Below are positions 18,932 to 27,913 of a stretch of 64,000 nucleotides of DNA, piece after piece. The notes under the pieces were generated by a model. The model worked only from the letters and a program-made list of their open reading frames with translations, ran no database searches and was not told the DNA's origin. Where the stretch lies: the NCBI GenBank assembly GCA_965247385.1, contig CBDFHG010000002.1, positions 930,001 to 994,000 on the forward strand, given 5' to 3'. How positions within the stretch are numbered: position 1 is the stretch's first letter; each line of letters opens with the position of its first letter. The translations under genes were made by a program, and so were the position numbers. Source of the DNA: Thermohalobaculum sp965247385 (GTDB lineage: Bacteria > Pseudomonadota > Alphaproteobacteria > Rhodobacterales > Rhodobacteraceae).

Positions 18932-19867
18932 GTGAAATCGAAATTCCTGACCGTGGCCGCCTTTGGCCCCGTGCCGCTCGCCATGTTGCTCATGGGCCCT
19001 GCCGCCGTCGCCCAAACAACGACCGGGACAACCTCCGGAGCGGCCGCCCCGGCTGAAGCGGTCGAAACAACAGCGGTGGAATATACGGTGAACTCGACCC
19101 TGGCCGAGATCGATGGAGTCACATTGTCGCTGGGCGAGTTGATCGCGATCCGCCGGGAACTGCCGGAGCAGTACCAGAACCTGCCCGACGAGGTGCTGTT
19201 CGACGGCATCGTCGATCAGATGATCGACCAGATGCTGCTGGCGGAAGCGGGCCGAAAAGCCGGGCTGGAGAAACGTCCGTCGGTTGCGCTGAATCTGCTG
19301 AACCAGCAGCGCGCGATCCTGGCCGATGCCTATTTGCGCCAGGAAGTCACGGCGCGGGCGACACCCGAGGCGGTCGGGGCGCTCTACAAGCAACTCTATA
19401 TCGACGCCGAGTCGCTGGAGGAAGTACGCGCCGCGCATATCCTGGTGGAATCCGAGGAACTGGTCGCCGATCTGAAGGCGCAACTCGACGGTGGCGCGGA
19501 TTTTGCGACCCTGGCAGCCGAGCACGGCACCGACGGCACCGCCCAACAGGGCGGCGACCTGGGCTGGTTCAAGCATTCCGACATGGTGCCTGAATTCGCC
19601 GATGCCGCCTTCGCCATGGAGACCGGCACCATCAGCGATCCGGTGCAGAGCGCATTCGGCTGGCATCTGATCAGGCTGGACGAGCGGCACGAGATCCCGC
19701 CTCCGGAATTGGCGGAGGTGCGCCAGGAGTTGATGGGCGAGATAATCCAACAGGCGCAGATCACCATCGTCGAGGAACTGCGCTGGCAGGCAACCGTCGT
19801 CATGCCCGAGCCGCCCCTGCCGCCGCAGTCGATCCGGGAGGATGCGATGCTGGATGCCGCCGAGTAA
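18932..19867 (+). CDS. Periplasmic parvulin-type peptidyl-prolyl isomerase
   Basis: A 311-residue exported folding factor. It starts at GTG 18932 with GAGGAG about nine bases upstream, and has a signal peptide with likely cleavage after AAVAQ. A SurA/PpiC-like N-terminal helical region (residues about 60-150) precedes a rotamase domain (about 165-255) containing RAAHILVESEE, GGADFATLAAEHG, GGDLGWF and FGWHLIRLDER. It acts on prolyl bonds of exported proteins, fitting its place beside secA. A proline-rich tail follows the domain. Confidence 0.92.
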   Translation: MKSKFLTVAAFGPVPLAMLLMGPAAVAQTTTGTTSGAAAPAEAVETTAVEYTVNSTLAEIDGVTLSLGELIAIRRELPEQYQNLPDEVLFDGIVDQMIDQMLLAEAGRKAGLEKRPSVALNLLNQQRAILADAYLRQEVTARATPEAVGALYKQLYIDAESLEEVRAAHILVESEELVADLKAQLDGGADFATLAAEHGTDGTAQQGGDLGWFKHSDMVPEFADAAFAMETGTISDPVQSAFGWHLIRLDERHEIPPPELAEVRQELMGEIIQQAQITIVEELRWQATVVMPEPPLPPQSIREDAMLDAAE

Positions 19868-19877
19868 GGCGGTGGAT

Positions 19878-20027
19878 CTTTTGCGCCTGTTCGAAAGCTG
19901 ACGCTTTCGGCGCGCCGCCTCCCGCCCCACCCAACCACCAAGCCTGCCGGATGGGATTGCGCTTGGTGGTTGGGTGGGGCGGGAGGCGGCGCGCAGGTCA
20001 CCGAAGGGGGCCGGACAGACGCATGAA
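19878..20027. repeat. Hairpin repeat element, full copy 1
   Basis: Two 34-base arms at 19910-19943 and 19961-19994 are perfect reverse complements, separated by a 17-base loop (CTGCCGGATGGGATTGC). Outside the arms lie a small hairpin CGAAAGC-TGAC-GCTTTCG on the left and GCAGGTCACCG...CCGGACAG on the right, and the outer ends (TTTTGCGCCTGT / ACAGACGCATGAA) are imperfect inverted repeats. It sits between the parvulin gene and argJ and could also end transcription. Confidence 0.9.
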
Positions 20028-20088
20028 ACACCCGGGGATGGCAGGCTCGGTTCACCGCAGTGAACGCACGTTTTAGGGGGAGGCTGAC

Positions 20089-21447
20089 ATGGCCGCGAAC
20101 CAGTCGGAGAAGATCGAGGCGCTGTCCGCATTGCAGCGCGAGCAGGCCCGGATTGCGGCAGAGATTTCGGCGCTGGAGGCTGAGATGGTTCCCGCCAAGG
20201 GACCGGCCATCTCGCCCTTCGCGCCGGAGCGGTTTCCCGATCTGCCGCCGGTCGCAGGAGTGCGGTTGTCCAGCGGCGAGGCCGGGGTGCGCTATCGGAA
20301 CCGCAACGATGTGATGCTGGCGGAACTGGCGGCAGGCTCGGTGATGGCGGCGACATTCACCCGCTCGGAGACCCGCTCGGCCCCGGTGCTGTGGTGTCAG
20401 GAGCGGGCTGCGGCGCTGGCGGTTGAAAGGCCGAACGAGGCGCTGGCCATCGTGGTGAATTCCGGCAACGCCAACGCCTTCACCGGGCGCCATGGCCGTG
20501 AGGCGGTCGAGGCGGTAATGCAGACCACCGGGCATGTGCTGGGGGTGCCCGCGGGCAATGTGTTCATGGCGTCCACCGGCGTGATCGGCGAGCCGCTGCC
20601 CACCGAACGGGTTACCGCCAAGCTGGGCGAACTGGCAGGCGGGCTGTCAGCCGAAGGGCTGGAGGGCGCCGCGCGGGCGATCATGACCACCGACACCTTC
20701 CCCAAGGGCGCGGGCGTGGTGGTCGATCTGAACGGTGTGCCGGTGGCAATCTCGGGGTTCGCCAAGGGATCGGGCATGATCGCACCGGACATGGCGACGA
20801 TGCTTGTGTTCATCTTCACCGATGCGGCAATCGACCAGGCAGTTTTGCAGGCGGCGGTATCCGAACTGACCGACGAGAGCTTCAACTCGATCACCGTGGA
20901 CAGCGACACCTCGACTTCGGACACGCTGCTGGTGGGCGCCACCGGCAAGGCGGAGATGGCGCCGATAACCAACCCCCGCGACCCGCGCTACAGCGCCTTC
21001 CATGACGCGCTGGGCGGGGTGATGCACGACCTGGCACTCCAAGTGGTGAAGGATGGCGAGGGCGCATCGAAGATCATCGCCATCACCGTGACCGGTGCGA
21101 AATCGGTCCGCGCCGCGCGCAGGATCGGCCTGGCCATCGCAAACTCGCCGCTGGTCAAGACCGCGATCGCTGGCGAGGATCCAAACTGGGGCCGGGTGGT
21201 GATGGCGGTGGGCAAGTCCGGCGAGGCGGCCGACCGGGACAAGATGTCGATCAGCTTCGGCGACATCCTGGTGGCCGAAAACGGCTGGGTCGCGCCGGGT
21301 TATTCGGAGGAGCAGGGGGCCGCCTACATGAAGCACCAGGAGCTGTCGATCGCCGTCGATGTCGGCGTCGGCACCGGGCGGGCGACGGTCTGGACCTGCG
21401 ACCTGACCCATGGCTACATTGAGATCAACGCGGATTACCGTTCGTGA
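20089..21447 (+). CDS. argJ: Bifunctional glutamate N-acetyltransferase / N-acetylglutamate synthase ArgJ
   Basis: A 452-residue enzyme of arginine biosynthesis that transfers acetyl from N-acetylornithine to glutamate and can also use acetyl-CoA. The autocleavage site is the T before MLVF in KGSGMIAPDMATMLVF, where Thr becomes the beta-chain nucleophile; VNSGNANAFTG and TTDTFPKGA are family signatures. About 35 residues at the N terminus form a charged, coiled-coil-like extension not typical of the family. The ATG at 20089 has a strong GGGGGAGG site. Overlaps mutT by 4 bases. Confidence 0.96.
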   Translation: MAANQSEKIEALSALQREQARIAAEISALEAEMVPAKGPAISPFAPERFPDLPPVAGVRLSSGEAGVRYRNRNDVMLAELAAGSVMAATFTRSETRSAPVLWCQERAAALAVERPNEALAIVVNSGNANAFTGRHGREAVEAVMQTTGHVLGVPAGNVFMASTGVIGEPLPTERVTAKLGELAGGLSAEGLEGAARAIMTTDTFPKGAGVVVDLNGVPVAISGFAKGSGMIAPDMATMLVFIFTDAAIDQAVLQAAVSELTDESFNSITVDSDTSTSDTLLVGATGKAEMAPITNPRDPRYSAFHDALGGVMHDLALQVVKDGEGASKIIAITVTGAKSVRAARRIGLAIANSPLVKTAIAGEDPNWGRVVMAVGKSGEAADRDKMSISFGDILVAENGWVAPGYSEEQGAAYMKHQELSIAVDVGVGTGRATVWTCDLTHGYIEINADYRS

Positions 21448-21842
21448 AACTGGTGCTGGTCGCGGCGGTGGCGTTGATCGACCCGGACGGGCGGGTGCTG
21501 CTGGCCCAGCGCCCGGAGGGCAAATCGATGACCGGGCTGTGGGAGTTTCCCGGCGGCAAGGTCGAGCCGAACGAGACCCCGGAGGCCTGCCTGATGCGCG
21601 AGATCAAGGAGGAGTTGGGGATCAGCACCTGGGCAAGCTGCCTGGCGCCGCTGACCTTCGCCAGCCATGCCTATGACGACTTCCATTTGCTGATGCCGCT
21701 CTATGCCTGCCGCAAATGGGTCGGCATCGCCCGACCCCGCGAGGGCCAGCGCCTGGCCTGGGTACGGGCGCGCGACCTCGGCGACTACCCGATGCCCGCC
21801 GCCGACAAGCCTCTGATCCCGATCCTGCGCGATTGGTTGTGA
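21444..21842 (+). CDS. mutT: 8-oxo-dGTP diphosphatase MutT
   Basis: A 132-residue NUDIX hydrolase that removes oxidised dGTP from the nucleotide pool. The NUDIX box is GGKVEPNETPEACLMREI followed by KEELG, and GLWEFPGGK is typical of MutT. It starts at GTG 21444 inside the argJ stop (GTGA), so it is translationally coupled to argJ. Its length is normal for MutT. Confidence 0.93.
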   Translation: MKLVLVAAVALIDPDGRVLLAQRPEGKSMTGLWEFPGGKVEPNETPEACLMREIKEELGISTWASCLAPLTFASHAYDDFHLLMPLYACRKWVGIARPREGQRLAWVRARDLGDYPMPAADKPLIPILRDWL

Positions 21843-22082
21843 CAGTCTTTCCAAAGACCCGCCCCGCCCAGCCACCTATCTTGCCCCGAAGATTCACCGA
21901 TGGACCATCTGTGATTGTGCGAAAAGGCGAGGCGGAGCACGCAAAGGCTCAGACCGGTGTCTTGCGGGGGGTCATACTTCCCTGACGGAAGGTGAATCAG
22001 TATCGTGCAGGTTGAATCTCGCCTATTGCGCGGCGGGTACAGTCGGCCAATTCGCAGGTTGCCGCCACGGAAAGAGAATTTG

Positions 22083-22246
22083 ATGCCGCCCACCCCTGAT
22101 CGGATCGATCTCGAGAGCCTGCTGCGCGATGCTGTTTCCAGCATCGCGGCCGCTGCCTTCTCGCACCGAATCGGCATCACCGCCCATATCGACAACCGCC
22201 TGCCAAGCTCGGTGCTGTGCGACGCCGAGGCGCTGAGCGGTTATCT
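22083..22246 (+). pseudogene. Histidine kinase fragment
   Basis: The frame DRIDLESLLRDAVSSIAAAA ... GITAHIDNRLPSSVLCD.EALSGYL matches the linker between the phosphoacceptor domain and the ATPase domain of hybrid sensor kinases (usual pattern DL..LL.D.V...H...L...ID..LP..V..D...L). It ends abruptly at 22246, before the ATP-binding motifs. No upstream kinase sequence is evident. It may be the missing upstream part of the receiver fragment at 14705-15129. Confidence 0.6.
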
Positions 22247-22632
22247 CATACAACCCGCATGCCGCGATCCATAAGGCCTTTTTAACTTGACGCAGCAGCC
22301 GAATGTAGAGAACCAGCTTGCGCGAAGGCTGACTCATTTTGGGCATTGACAACATCACCCTGCTGCCGCCCCCGCCACGATCACCAGAACTGAACCCCGT
22401 GGAGAATGTCTGGCAGTTCATGCGCGACAACTGGCTCTCCAACCGTATCTTCCAATCCTACGACGACATCGTCGCGCTCTGCTGCGAGGCCTGGAACAAG
22501 CTCATCGAACGGCCGTGGAAAATCAGTAACCGTCCGGTCTCCCCGCCCTTGAAGGGTTTGTGATTGGCGTGCGAGTCTTCGCGTGATCGCGGGCGATAAT
22601 GTCCGTTTGAATTACGAGGACACTTGAACTTG

Positions 22633-22986
22633 ATGGATCATCGTAGAGGCAATCGGCGGAGCTACTCGAATGCGTTCAAGCGCCGTGTTGTGGCCGAGGC
22701 GCTTGAGCCTGGGGCTTCGGTTGCGTCGGTGGCGCGCCATCACGGGCTGAGCGCGACCATGGTGTTCGGGTGGCGTCGTGATCCGCGGTTTGGGCCGGGT
22801 GGTGATGGGGTATTTTTCCTGCCTGTCGAGGTGATGTCGACTGCGGTCACCGCCGCGCCGGAGCCGATCAGCCCTGTCAGCGACGGCCGGGTCGAGATTG
22901 CCCTTGCATCGGGCCATCGTCTGACGCTCGGCGGTGCCTTTGATCCGGACATGGCGGTGCTGTTGGCGCGAGGTCTGGGCGCATGA
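22633..22986 (+). CDS. tnpA: IS66 accessory protein TnpA
   Basis: A 117-residue protein starting MDHRRGNRRSYSNAFKRRVV with a helix-turn-helix (EPGASVASVARHHGLSATMV) typical of IS66 OrfA. A start at 22624 would add three residues. It overlaps tnpB by 4 bases. It is needed with TnpB and TnpC for transposition of IS66 elements. Confidence 0.9.
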   Translation: MDHRRGNRRSYSNAFKRRVVAEALEPGASVASVARHHGLSATMVFGWRRDPRFGPGGDGVFFLPVEVMSTAVTAAPEPISPVSDGRVEIALASGHRLTLGGAFDPDMAVLLARGLGA

Positions 22987-23330
22987 TCCCGGTTGCCGCG
23001 CAGACGAAGGTCTGGCTGGCGGCTGGCGTTACCGATATGCGCAAGGGGTTCAACGGTTTGTCGGCGCTGGCCGGGAAGGTTCTGGAGCAGGACCCGTATT
23101 CCGGGCACCTGTTCGTGTTCCGGCGGCGGCGCGGCGATCTGATCAAGGTCATATGGTGGGACGGGCAAGGGGCGTGTCTGTTTTCCAGGCGTCTGGAGCG
23201 CGGCAGGTTCGTCTGGCCATCGCCGGCGCATGGCAGGTTGTCGGTGACATCGGCGCAACTGGCGATGCTGCTGGAGGGCATCGGCTGGCGCGCACCGCTG
23301 CGCACCTGGCGGCCCCTGACGGCAGGATGA
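22983..23330 (+). CDS. tnpB: IS66 accessory protein TnpB
   Basis: A 115-residue IS66 OrfB protein with the family signature VWLAAGVTDMRKGFNGLSAL and LFVFRRRRGDLIKVIWWDGQG. It overlaps tnpA by 4 bases, implying coupled translation. Length and motifs are complete. Confidence 0.93.
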   Translation: MIPVAAQTKVWLAAGVTDMRKGFNGLSALAGKVLEQDPYSGHLFVFRRRRGDLIKVIWWDGQGACLFSRRLERGRFVWPSPAHGRLSVTSAQLAMLLEGIGWRAPLRTWRPLTAG

Positions 23331-23398
23331 TTTTCCGAACGAAAGCAGAGAAACATGACGCTTTAGGGATTCCCTTCAGTGTCCCGTTCTGGTATAGA

Positions 23399-24907
23399 AT
23401 GGCTATGCTGGACCAGACCAAATCACTGCCCGATAATCCCTCGGAATTGAGGGTGTTCGCGGGGCAATTGGTGGCGACGGTCAAGTCCCAGGCGCTCCGG
23501 ATCGCCAAGCTGGAACACCAGCTCGCCGGTCATCGCCGCCATCGGTTTGGCTCGAAGTCGGAGACGATGGATCAGCTTGAACTCGGGCTCGAAGAGGAAG
23601 AGATCGCGGCGGCGAAGATCGCGCCGCCTGCGTCGCCTGATACTGTCGCCGGGCCGAAGAACAAACCAAAGCGCAAACCGTTGCCGGACAGCTTGCCGCG
23701 CAACGAGCAAGTGCTGTCGCCCGGCGAGGCCTGCGGCAAGTGCGGCGAGGTTCTGAAGAAACTCGGCGAAGATGTCACCGAAGAGTTGGAATACGTCCCT
23801 GGCCGGTTCATCGTGAACCGCTTTGTCCGGCCCCGCATGGCTTGCACGTGTTGCGAGGCGATCTGCCAGGCACCATTGCCCTCGCGCCCGATCGAGCGGG
23901 GTCGTCCCGGCCCGGGCCTGCTGGCCCATGTGCTGGTCTCGAAGTATGCCGATCACCTCCCGCTCTATCGCCAGTCCCGGATATTCGATCGCGACGGCAT
24001 TGATCTCGACCGCTCGACCCTGTCCGACTGGGTCGGCAAATCGGCGGCACTGCTGGAACCATTGGCTGATATGGTCGGGCGCCATGTTCAGCGCGGCCAG
24101 GCGATCTTTGCCGACGACACCACCCTGAAGATGCAGGTGAAGGGCACCGGCAAATGCAAGACCGCCCGGATCTGGACCTATGTTCGCGACGAACGGCCAT
24201 GGGGCGGCGCCGACCCACCAGCGGCATGGTATCAGTTCACCGTCGATCGCAAGGGCGAGCACCCCACCAGACACCTGGCCGGGTACAAGGGCTGGATGCA
24301 CGCGGACGGCTATGCCGGGTTCAACGAGCTCTACCGATCCGGTGGTGTCGATGAAGTCGCCTGCATGGCCCATATCCGGCGCAAGTTCACCGATGTCTTC
24401 CAGTCGGAGGGCTCGATCATCGCCGAGGAAGCCATCAAGCGCATCGCCGGGCTCTACGTCGTCGAGAAGGATGCCCGCGGCAGTGTGCCCATTGAGCGGG
24501 TCCAACTCCGGCAAGCCCGCGCCAAACCGATCTTCGATGCTCTGGAAGCCTGGCTGCAAACCCGGCTGCCAAAGATCTCCGGCAAGTCCGAACTCGCCAA
24601 GGCGATCCGCTACGCCCTGACCCGGATGAGGCGCCTGCGCCCGTATCTCGACCACGGCTTTCTGGAGATCGACAACAATTCCGCCGAACGCGCCATGAAG
24701 CCGATAGCCCTGGGTCGCAAGAATTATCTTTTTGTCGGCTCAGAGGCTGGCGGTAAATCCGCCGCCATCGCCTATACCCTGATCGAGACCGCCAGGCTCA
24801 ACGGCGTCGATCCCCAAGCCTGGCTGACCGATGTGCTCAGTCGCATCGCCGATCACAAAATCACCAAACTCGACGAGTTGCTCCCGTGGCGCTTCGCTCA
24901 GACCTGA
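23399..24907 (+). CDS. tnpC: IS66 transposase TnpC
   Basis: A 502-residue DDE transposase. An N-terminal leucine-zipper-like region (residues about 20-45) precedes HRRHRFGSKSE, a zinc-binding CGKCGE..., and the catalytic core with acidic residues in FADDTTLKM, HADGYAGF and LEIDNNSAERAM. The C-terminal LGRKNYLFVGSEAGG is diagnostic. Start ATG at 23399 (MAMLDQTK) or 23405. Intact. Confidence 0.95.
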   Translation: MAMLDQTKSLPDNPSELRVFAGQLVATVKSQALRIAKLEHQLAGHRRHRFGSKSETMDQLELGLEEEEIAAAKIAPPASPDTVAGPKNKPKRKPLPDSLPRNEQVLSPGEACGKCGEVLKKLGEDVTEELEYVPGRFIVNRFVRPRMACTCCEAICQAPLPSRPIERGRPGPGLLAHVLVSKYADHLPLYRQSRIFDRDGIDLDRSTLSDWVGKSAALLEPLADMVGRHVQRGQAIFADDTTLKMQVKGTGKCKTARIWTYVRDERPWGGADPPAAWYQFTVDRKGEHPTRHLAGYKGWMHADGYAGFNELYRSGGVDEVACMAHIRRKFTDVFQSEGSIIAEEAIKRIAGLYVVEKDARGSVPIERVQLRQARAKPIFDALEAWLQTRLPKISGKSELAKAIRYALTRMRRLRPYLDHGFLEIDNNSAERAMKPIALGRKNYLFVGSEAGGKSAAIAYTLIETARLNGVDPQAWLTDVLSRIADHKITKLDELLPWRFAQT

Positions 24908-25004
24908 GCGCAATCGGCCGACGCTGAACCGAACCAGAGCCCCGAGACCGGACGCTTACGAAAATCACATCCATCGGAATGCGAGAATGGGCACATGGGT
25001 TCTG

Positions 25005-25604
25005 ATCAGTGCAAGTTGGTATAAATTCTACCCGCGCCTAACAAAATCGCTATCATGTTCCAAGCGCGCAGGGCAGATCGTTCCGGTCCACCGCGTCCGG
25101 TGGAACGACCGCTATGGTGGTTCAGGGCGTTCAGCTTCGGGGCCGCCTACTGCGCTGCGCGGGGGATGACAGCGGGCGCGAACAGGGCTCATTCCGTTAC
25201 GACTATGCCCTCGAGACCGCTCTCCGTACCCCGCGGCGCGGCCTTTCATCAAGCTCTTTGAAATCATACGGAATGGCCGTTGACCCTTTGCTTTTCGTTC
25301 ACTCGGCCCCGCGTGCAGGCGACACTACCAAAGCACTACCAATGGAATTCGGCTCGTAGGGTGGGTCGTTCCGACCCACCGTCGGCGGTGAAACTTCCAC
25401 AACGGCCGGTTTGGAGATCCCACCGCCCACGGGCAATCGACGGGGGTGCGGGAGAGGCGGGAACCCGGCGCAGCACCCGCCGCGCCAGAACATGGATCCT
25501 CGCGATGCGCAGCGCGCTTGCGCCCGGATGACCACCCAATCGATGGCCACGCATTGTCGGGACAGCGCTTGATGTTTGTGTTCGCGCAACGCATCTAGAC
25601 GCAC
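25005..25604. other. 600-bp non-coding stretch
   Basis: It begins with the last bases of the IS630 relic. A perfect inverted repeat (GGTGGGTCG-TTC-CGACCCACC) lies at 25360-25380, a form seen in dispersed palindromes of many bacteria; without a T-tract I do not call it a terminator. I see no coding homology elsewhere in it. The downstream NUDIX gene has no clear ribosome site. Confidence 0.5.
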
Positions 25605-26231
25605 ATGCTCCTGACCCTCACCCATATCCAGGCCGCACTGGCCATGCCGCCGCTGGGCGAGCGGTCGGATTTCGATCTGAACCCCGACGTCAAGGCAGCA
25701 CAACTGCCCGGCGTGGCGCAGCGCCCCGCCGCCGTGCTGTGCGGGCTGGTCGAGCGCGCCGCCGGGCTGCAAGTGGTGCTGACCATGCGCGCGGCGCATC
25801 TGAACCAGCACGCCGGCCAGATCGCCTTTCCCGGCGGCAAGGTCGACAAGCACGATGGCTCGCCGATGGCCGCCGCCCTGCGCGAGGCGGAGGAGGAGAT
25901 CGGGCTCGGCGAGGATCGGGTCGAGATCATCGGCACGCTGGACCAGTACCAGACCTCGACCGGCTTCCGGGTCACCCCCTTTGTCGGTGTCATCGACCCG
26001 CTGTGGCGGCCATTCCCCGACGCCGACGAGGTCGAGGAGGTGTTCGAGACCCCGCTCGATTTCCTGATGGACCCGGCCAACCGGGTGCGCCATCGCTATG
26101 ACCGCCAGGGCGTGCGGCGCTACTACTACGCCATGCCCTGGGGCGACTATTACATCTGGGGCGCGACGGCGGGCATGTTGAAGGGCCTCGGCGACCGGCT
26201 GGCGATGCTGGCCGCTCAGGGCGCGTTCTGA
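25605..26231 (+). CDS. NUDIX hydrolase, CoA pyrophosphatase type
   Basis: A 208-residue enzyme of the NudL/CoAse group, which cleaves coenzyme A or its derivatives. It has the group-specific LNQHAGQIAFPGGK lead-in and the NUDIX box GGKVDKHDGSPMAAALREA followed by EEEIGL. The stop overlaps the next start by one base (TGATG), so it is co-translated with the tRNA nucleotidyltransferase, an arrangement common in alphaproteobacteria. Confidence 0.9.
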   Translation: MLLTLTHIQAALAMPPLGERSDFDLNPDVKAAQLPGVAQRPAAVLCGLVERAAGLQVVLTMRAAHLNQHAGQIAFPGGKVDKHDGSPMAAALREAEEEIGLGEDRVEIIGTLDQYQTSTGFRVTPFVGVIDPLWRPFPDADEVEEVFETPLDFLMDPANRVRHRYDRQGVRRYYYAMPWGDYYIWGATAGMLKGLGDRLAMLAAQGAF

Positions 26232-27406
26232 TGCGGCTGGAGGCGGAATGGCTCGGCTCGGCGCGTCTGCGCGCCGTGCTCGACGCGCTGGGGGGTGTGG
26301 CGTATTTCGTCGGCGGCTGTGTGCGTAACACGCTGCTGGGCCAGGCGGTTTCCGATATCGACCTGACAACGCCGCTTGAGCCGGACGAGGTAATCCGCCG
26401 ACTGGATGCGGCGGGGCTGAAGGCGGTGCCGACCGGCATCGAGCACGGCACGGTGATGGCGGTCTCCGGCGGCGAGGGCTTCGAGATCACCACATTCCGG
26501 GCTGATATCGAGACCGACGGGCGCCGCGCCATAGTGCGCTTCTCGACCGACATCGGCGAGGACGCGGCCCGGCGCGATTTCACCATGAACGCGGTCTATG
26601 CGGATGCGGCGGGCCAGATCACCGATCCGCTGGGCGGATTGCCGGACCTGCTGGCCCGGCGCGTCCGCTTCATCGGCGAGTCCCGCGACCGCATCCGCGA
26701 GGATTATCTGCGCATTCTGCGCTTTTTCCGCTTCACCGCCTGGTATGGCGGGGACGGCATCGAGCCCGAGGGGCTGGCTGCCTGCGCCGAGTTGGCCGAG
26801 GGCATCGACGGGCTGGCGCGCGAACGGGTCGGGGCCGAGATGAAGAAGCTGCTGGCCGCGCCCGACCCGACCCCCGCCGTGGCGGCGATGGCCGCATCCG
26901 GGGTGCTGGCGCGTTGCCTGGCTGGCGCGAGTGCCGCCCTGTTGGCGCCGCTGGTCCATCGGGAGGGCGAGGCGGGGGTAGAGGCCGACTGGATGATCCG
27001 GCTGGCAGCGCTCGGCGGCGAGAGCCCGGCCGAAGCGCTGCGCCTCAGCCGGGCCGAGGCCAAGTCGCTTGCCGATATCCGCGCGCTCCTCGCCGCGCCG
27101 GTCACCGTCGCCGTCGCCGCGCACTGCAATGGCGCGCGCGCGGCGCAGGCGATGGCGCTTTTGGGTGCCGCAGCCGGTGACGTTGGCGGGCTCCGGAACC
27201 TGGCAGACGAGATTGCACGCGGCGCAGCGGCGAAGTTCCCGCTCCGCGCCGCCCACCTGATAAAGGCTGGAATGCAACCCGGTCCAGAACTGGGCACAGC
27301 GCTCGTCGCGGCGCGTTCGCAGTGGCAAGACAGCAATTTTTTGCTAATCAAAACAATTCTCCTCGACAAAGCCCTGAATAAAGGCCACAAAGATAAAGGT
27401 CACTAA
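26231..27406 (+). CDS. CCA tRNA nucleotidyltransferase / poly(A) polymerase family
   Basis: A 391-residue class II nucleotidyltransferase that adds or repairs the tRNA 3' CCA. Motifs: YFVGGCVRNTLLG (site A), SDIDLTT (metal-binding DxD), EDAARRDFTMNA, and RIREDYLRILRFFRF. The C-terminal half is helical and variable. The final 30 residues are encoded by noticeably AT-richer DNA and end in a lysine/glycine/histidine-rich tail; the true C terminus may have been altered by the junction with the accessory zone. Confidence 0.92.
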   Translation: MRLEAEWLGSARLRAVLDALGGVAYFVGGCVRNTLLGQAVSDIDLTTPLEPDEVIRRLDAAGLKAVPTGIEHGTVMAVSGGEGFEITTFRADIETDGRRAIVRFSTDIGEDAARRDFTMNAVYADAAGQITDPLGGLPDLLARRVRFIGESRDRIREDYLRILRFFRFTAWYGGDGIEPEGLAACAELAEGIDGLARERVGAEMKKLLAAPDPTPAVAAMAASGVLARCLAGASAALLAPLVHREGEAGVEADWMIRLAALGGESPAEALRLSRAEAKSLADIRALLAAPVTVAVAAHCNGARAAQAMALLGAAAGDVGGLRNLADEIARGAAAKFPLRAAHLIKAGMQPGPELGTALVAARSQWQDSNFLLIKTILLDKALNKGHKDKGH

Positions 27407-27420
27407 TACTGACCTTTATC
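27392..27420. terminator. Possible terminator at the end of the tRNA nucleotidyltransferase gene
   Basis: A perfect 11-bp inverted repeat, GATAAAGGTCA (27392-27402) and TGACCTTTATC (27410-27420), with a 7-base loop, spans the stop codon. No long T-tract follows, so factor-independent termination is uncertain; it might instead stabilise the mRNA end. Confidence 0.4.
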
Positions 27421-27437
27421 CAGGGATAGACCTAATG

Positions 27438-27563
27438 ATGGACACGCAAACCCTACTCGCGCTCACCGGATTCGCCATGGCGGCATCGTGGACGCCGAGG
27501 CCGAACAATATAGACACCTCGATAGACGTCAATTTTGAGATGATATTAAGAGCGAGTATGTGA
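27438..27563 (+). pseudogene. LysE-family exporter, N-terminal stub
   Basis: A 41-codon frame begins MDTQTLLALTGFAMAASWTP and then RPNN. This matches the start of LysE/RhtB exporters, where the motif is normally TPGPNN; here the Gly is Arg. Homology ends after about 24 residues. A truncated, non-functional remnant. Confidence 0.65.
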
Positions 27564-27668
27564 CCTGAAACAACCGTGGTGAGAGGATTTGATGGCCCGG
27601 ACGGGAATTTGGGGTTGTTTCACACGATTGCCCCTCGTGAGAGGGTAGTTCCCGGATTTCAGGCAGAG

Positions 27669-27875
27669 TCAGGCCATGACCTTTCGTCGTTCATGGAAGA
27701 TCGGGCGGCGGAAATTATCGCCGGGATTGGCGATACCGATCCTGGTTGCTGCTGGTGCGAGGCCGATGGTGCGGATGAAAAGCTCCATGGGCCCTTTCTG
27801 GAAGCCGAAGACATGCTCGACGCGGGCGCGGACTATTGACCGGGTCGCGTTCCCCCGCTGGATATGTTCAGGCAT
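27669..27875 (-). pseudogene. IS5-family transposase, C-terminal fragment
   Basis: Minus-strand frame with RARVEHVFGFQKGPMELFIR followed by TIGLAPAATRIGIANPGDNF and RRPIFHERR, the C-terminal region of IS5-family transposases, including the catalytic Glu of the RVEHVF box. The N-terminal two thirds are absent. It abuts the 3' end of the three-gene cassette. Confidence 0.8.
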
Positions 27876-27913
27876 TGGAAATGCCATCCACTCAGGACCG
27901 AACCCGTGCCGCC

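Larger units (their letters stand above)
22526..24959 (+). mobile_element. Complete IS66-family element
   Basis: Three genes (tnpA, tnpB, tnpC) are bounded by 16-bp inverted repeats with one mismatch: GTAACCGTCCGGTCTC at 22526-22541 and GAGACCGGACGCTTAC at 24944-24959. A perfect 8-bp target duplication, GAAAATCA, flanks it at 22518-22525 and 24960-24967. All three frames are intact, so the element looks young and potentially active. Confidence 0.95.
22312..25021 (+). mobile_element. IS630-family relic, internally deleted and split by IS66
   Basis: The left end at 22312 (ACCAGCTTGCGCGAAGGC) and the right end (rev. comp. ACCAACTTGCACTGATCAG, up to about 25021) look like one inverted-repeat pair. 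Between them only the C-terminal part of the transposase remains (22339-22525): SPELNPVENVWQFMRDNW. The reading frame resumes after the IS66 insertion at 24968 and ends SIGMREWAHGF at 25004, the expected IS630 C terminus. Inactive. Confidence 0.75.

Noticed and set aside
19910..19994. The 34-bp inverted repeat as a CRISPR repeat or an attachment site
   Set aside because: It is a single palindrome with a related copy at 42 kb, not a spaced array, and no integrase is adjacent.
22083..22246. A small intact regulatory gene
   Set aside because: The sequence matches the middle of a histidine kinase and stops before its ATP-binding domain, so it is a fragment.
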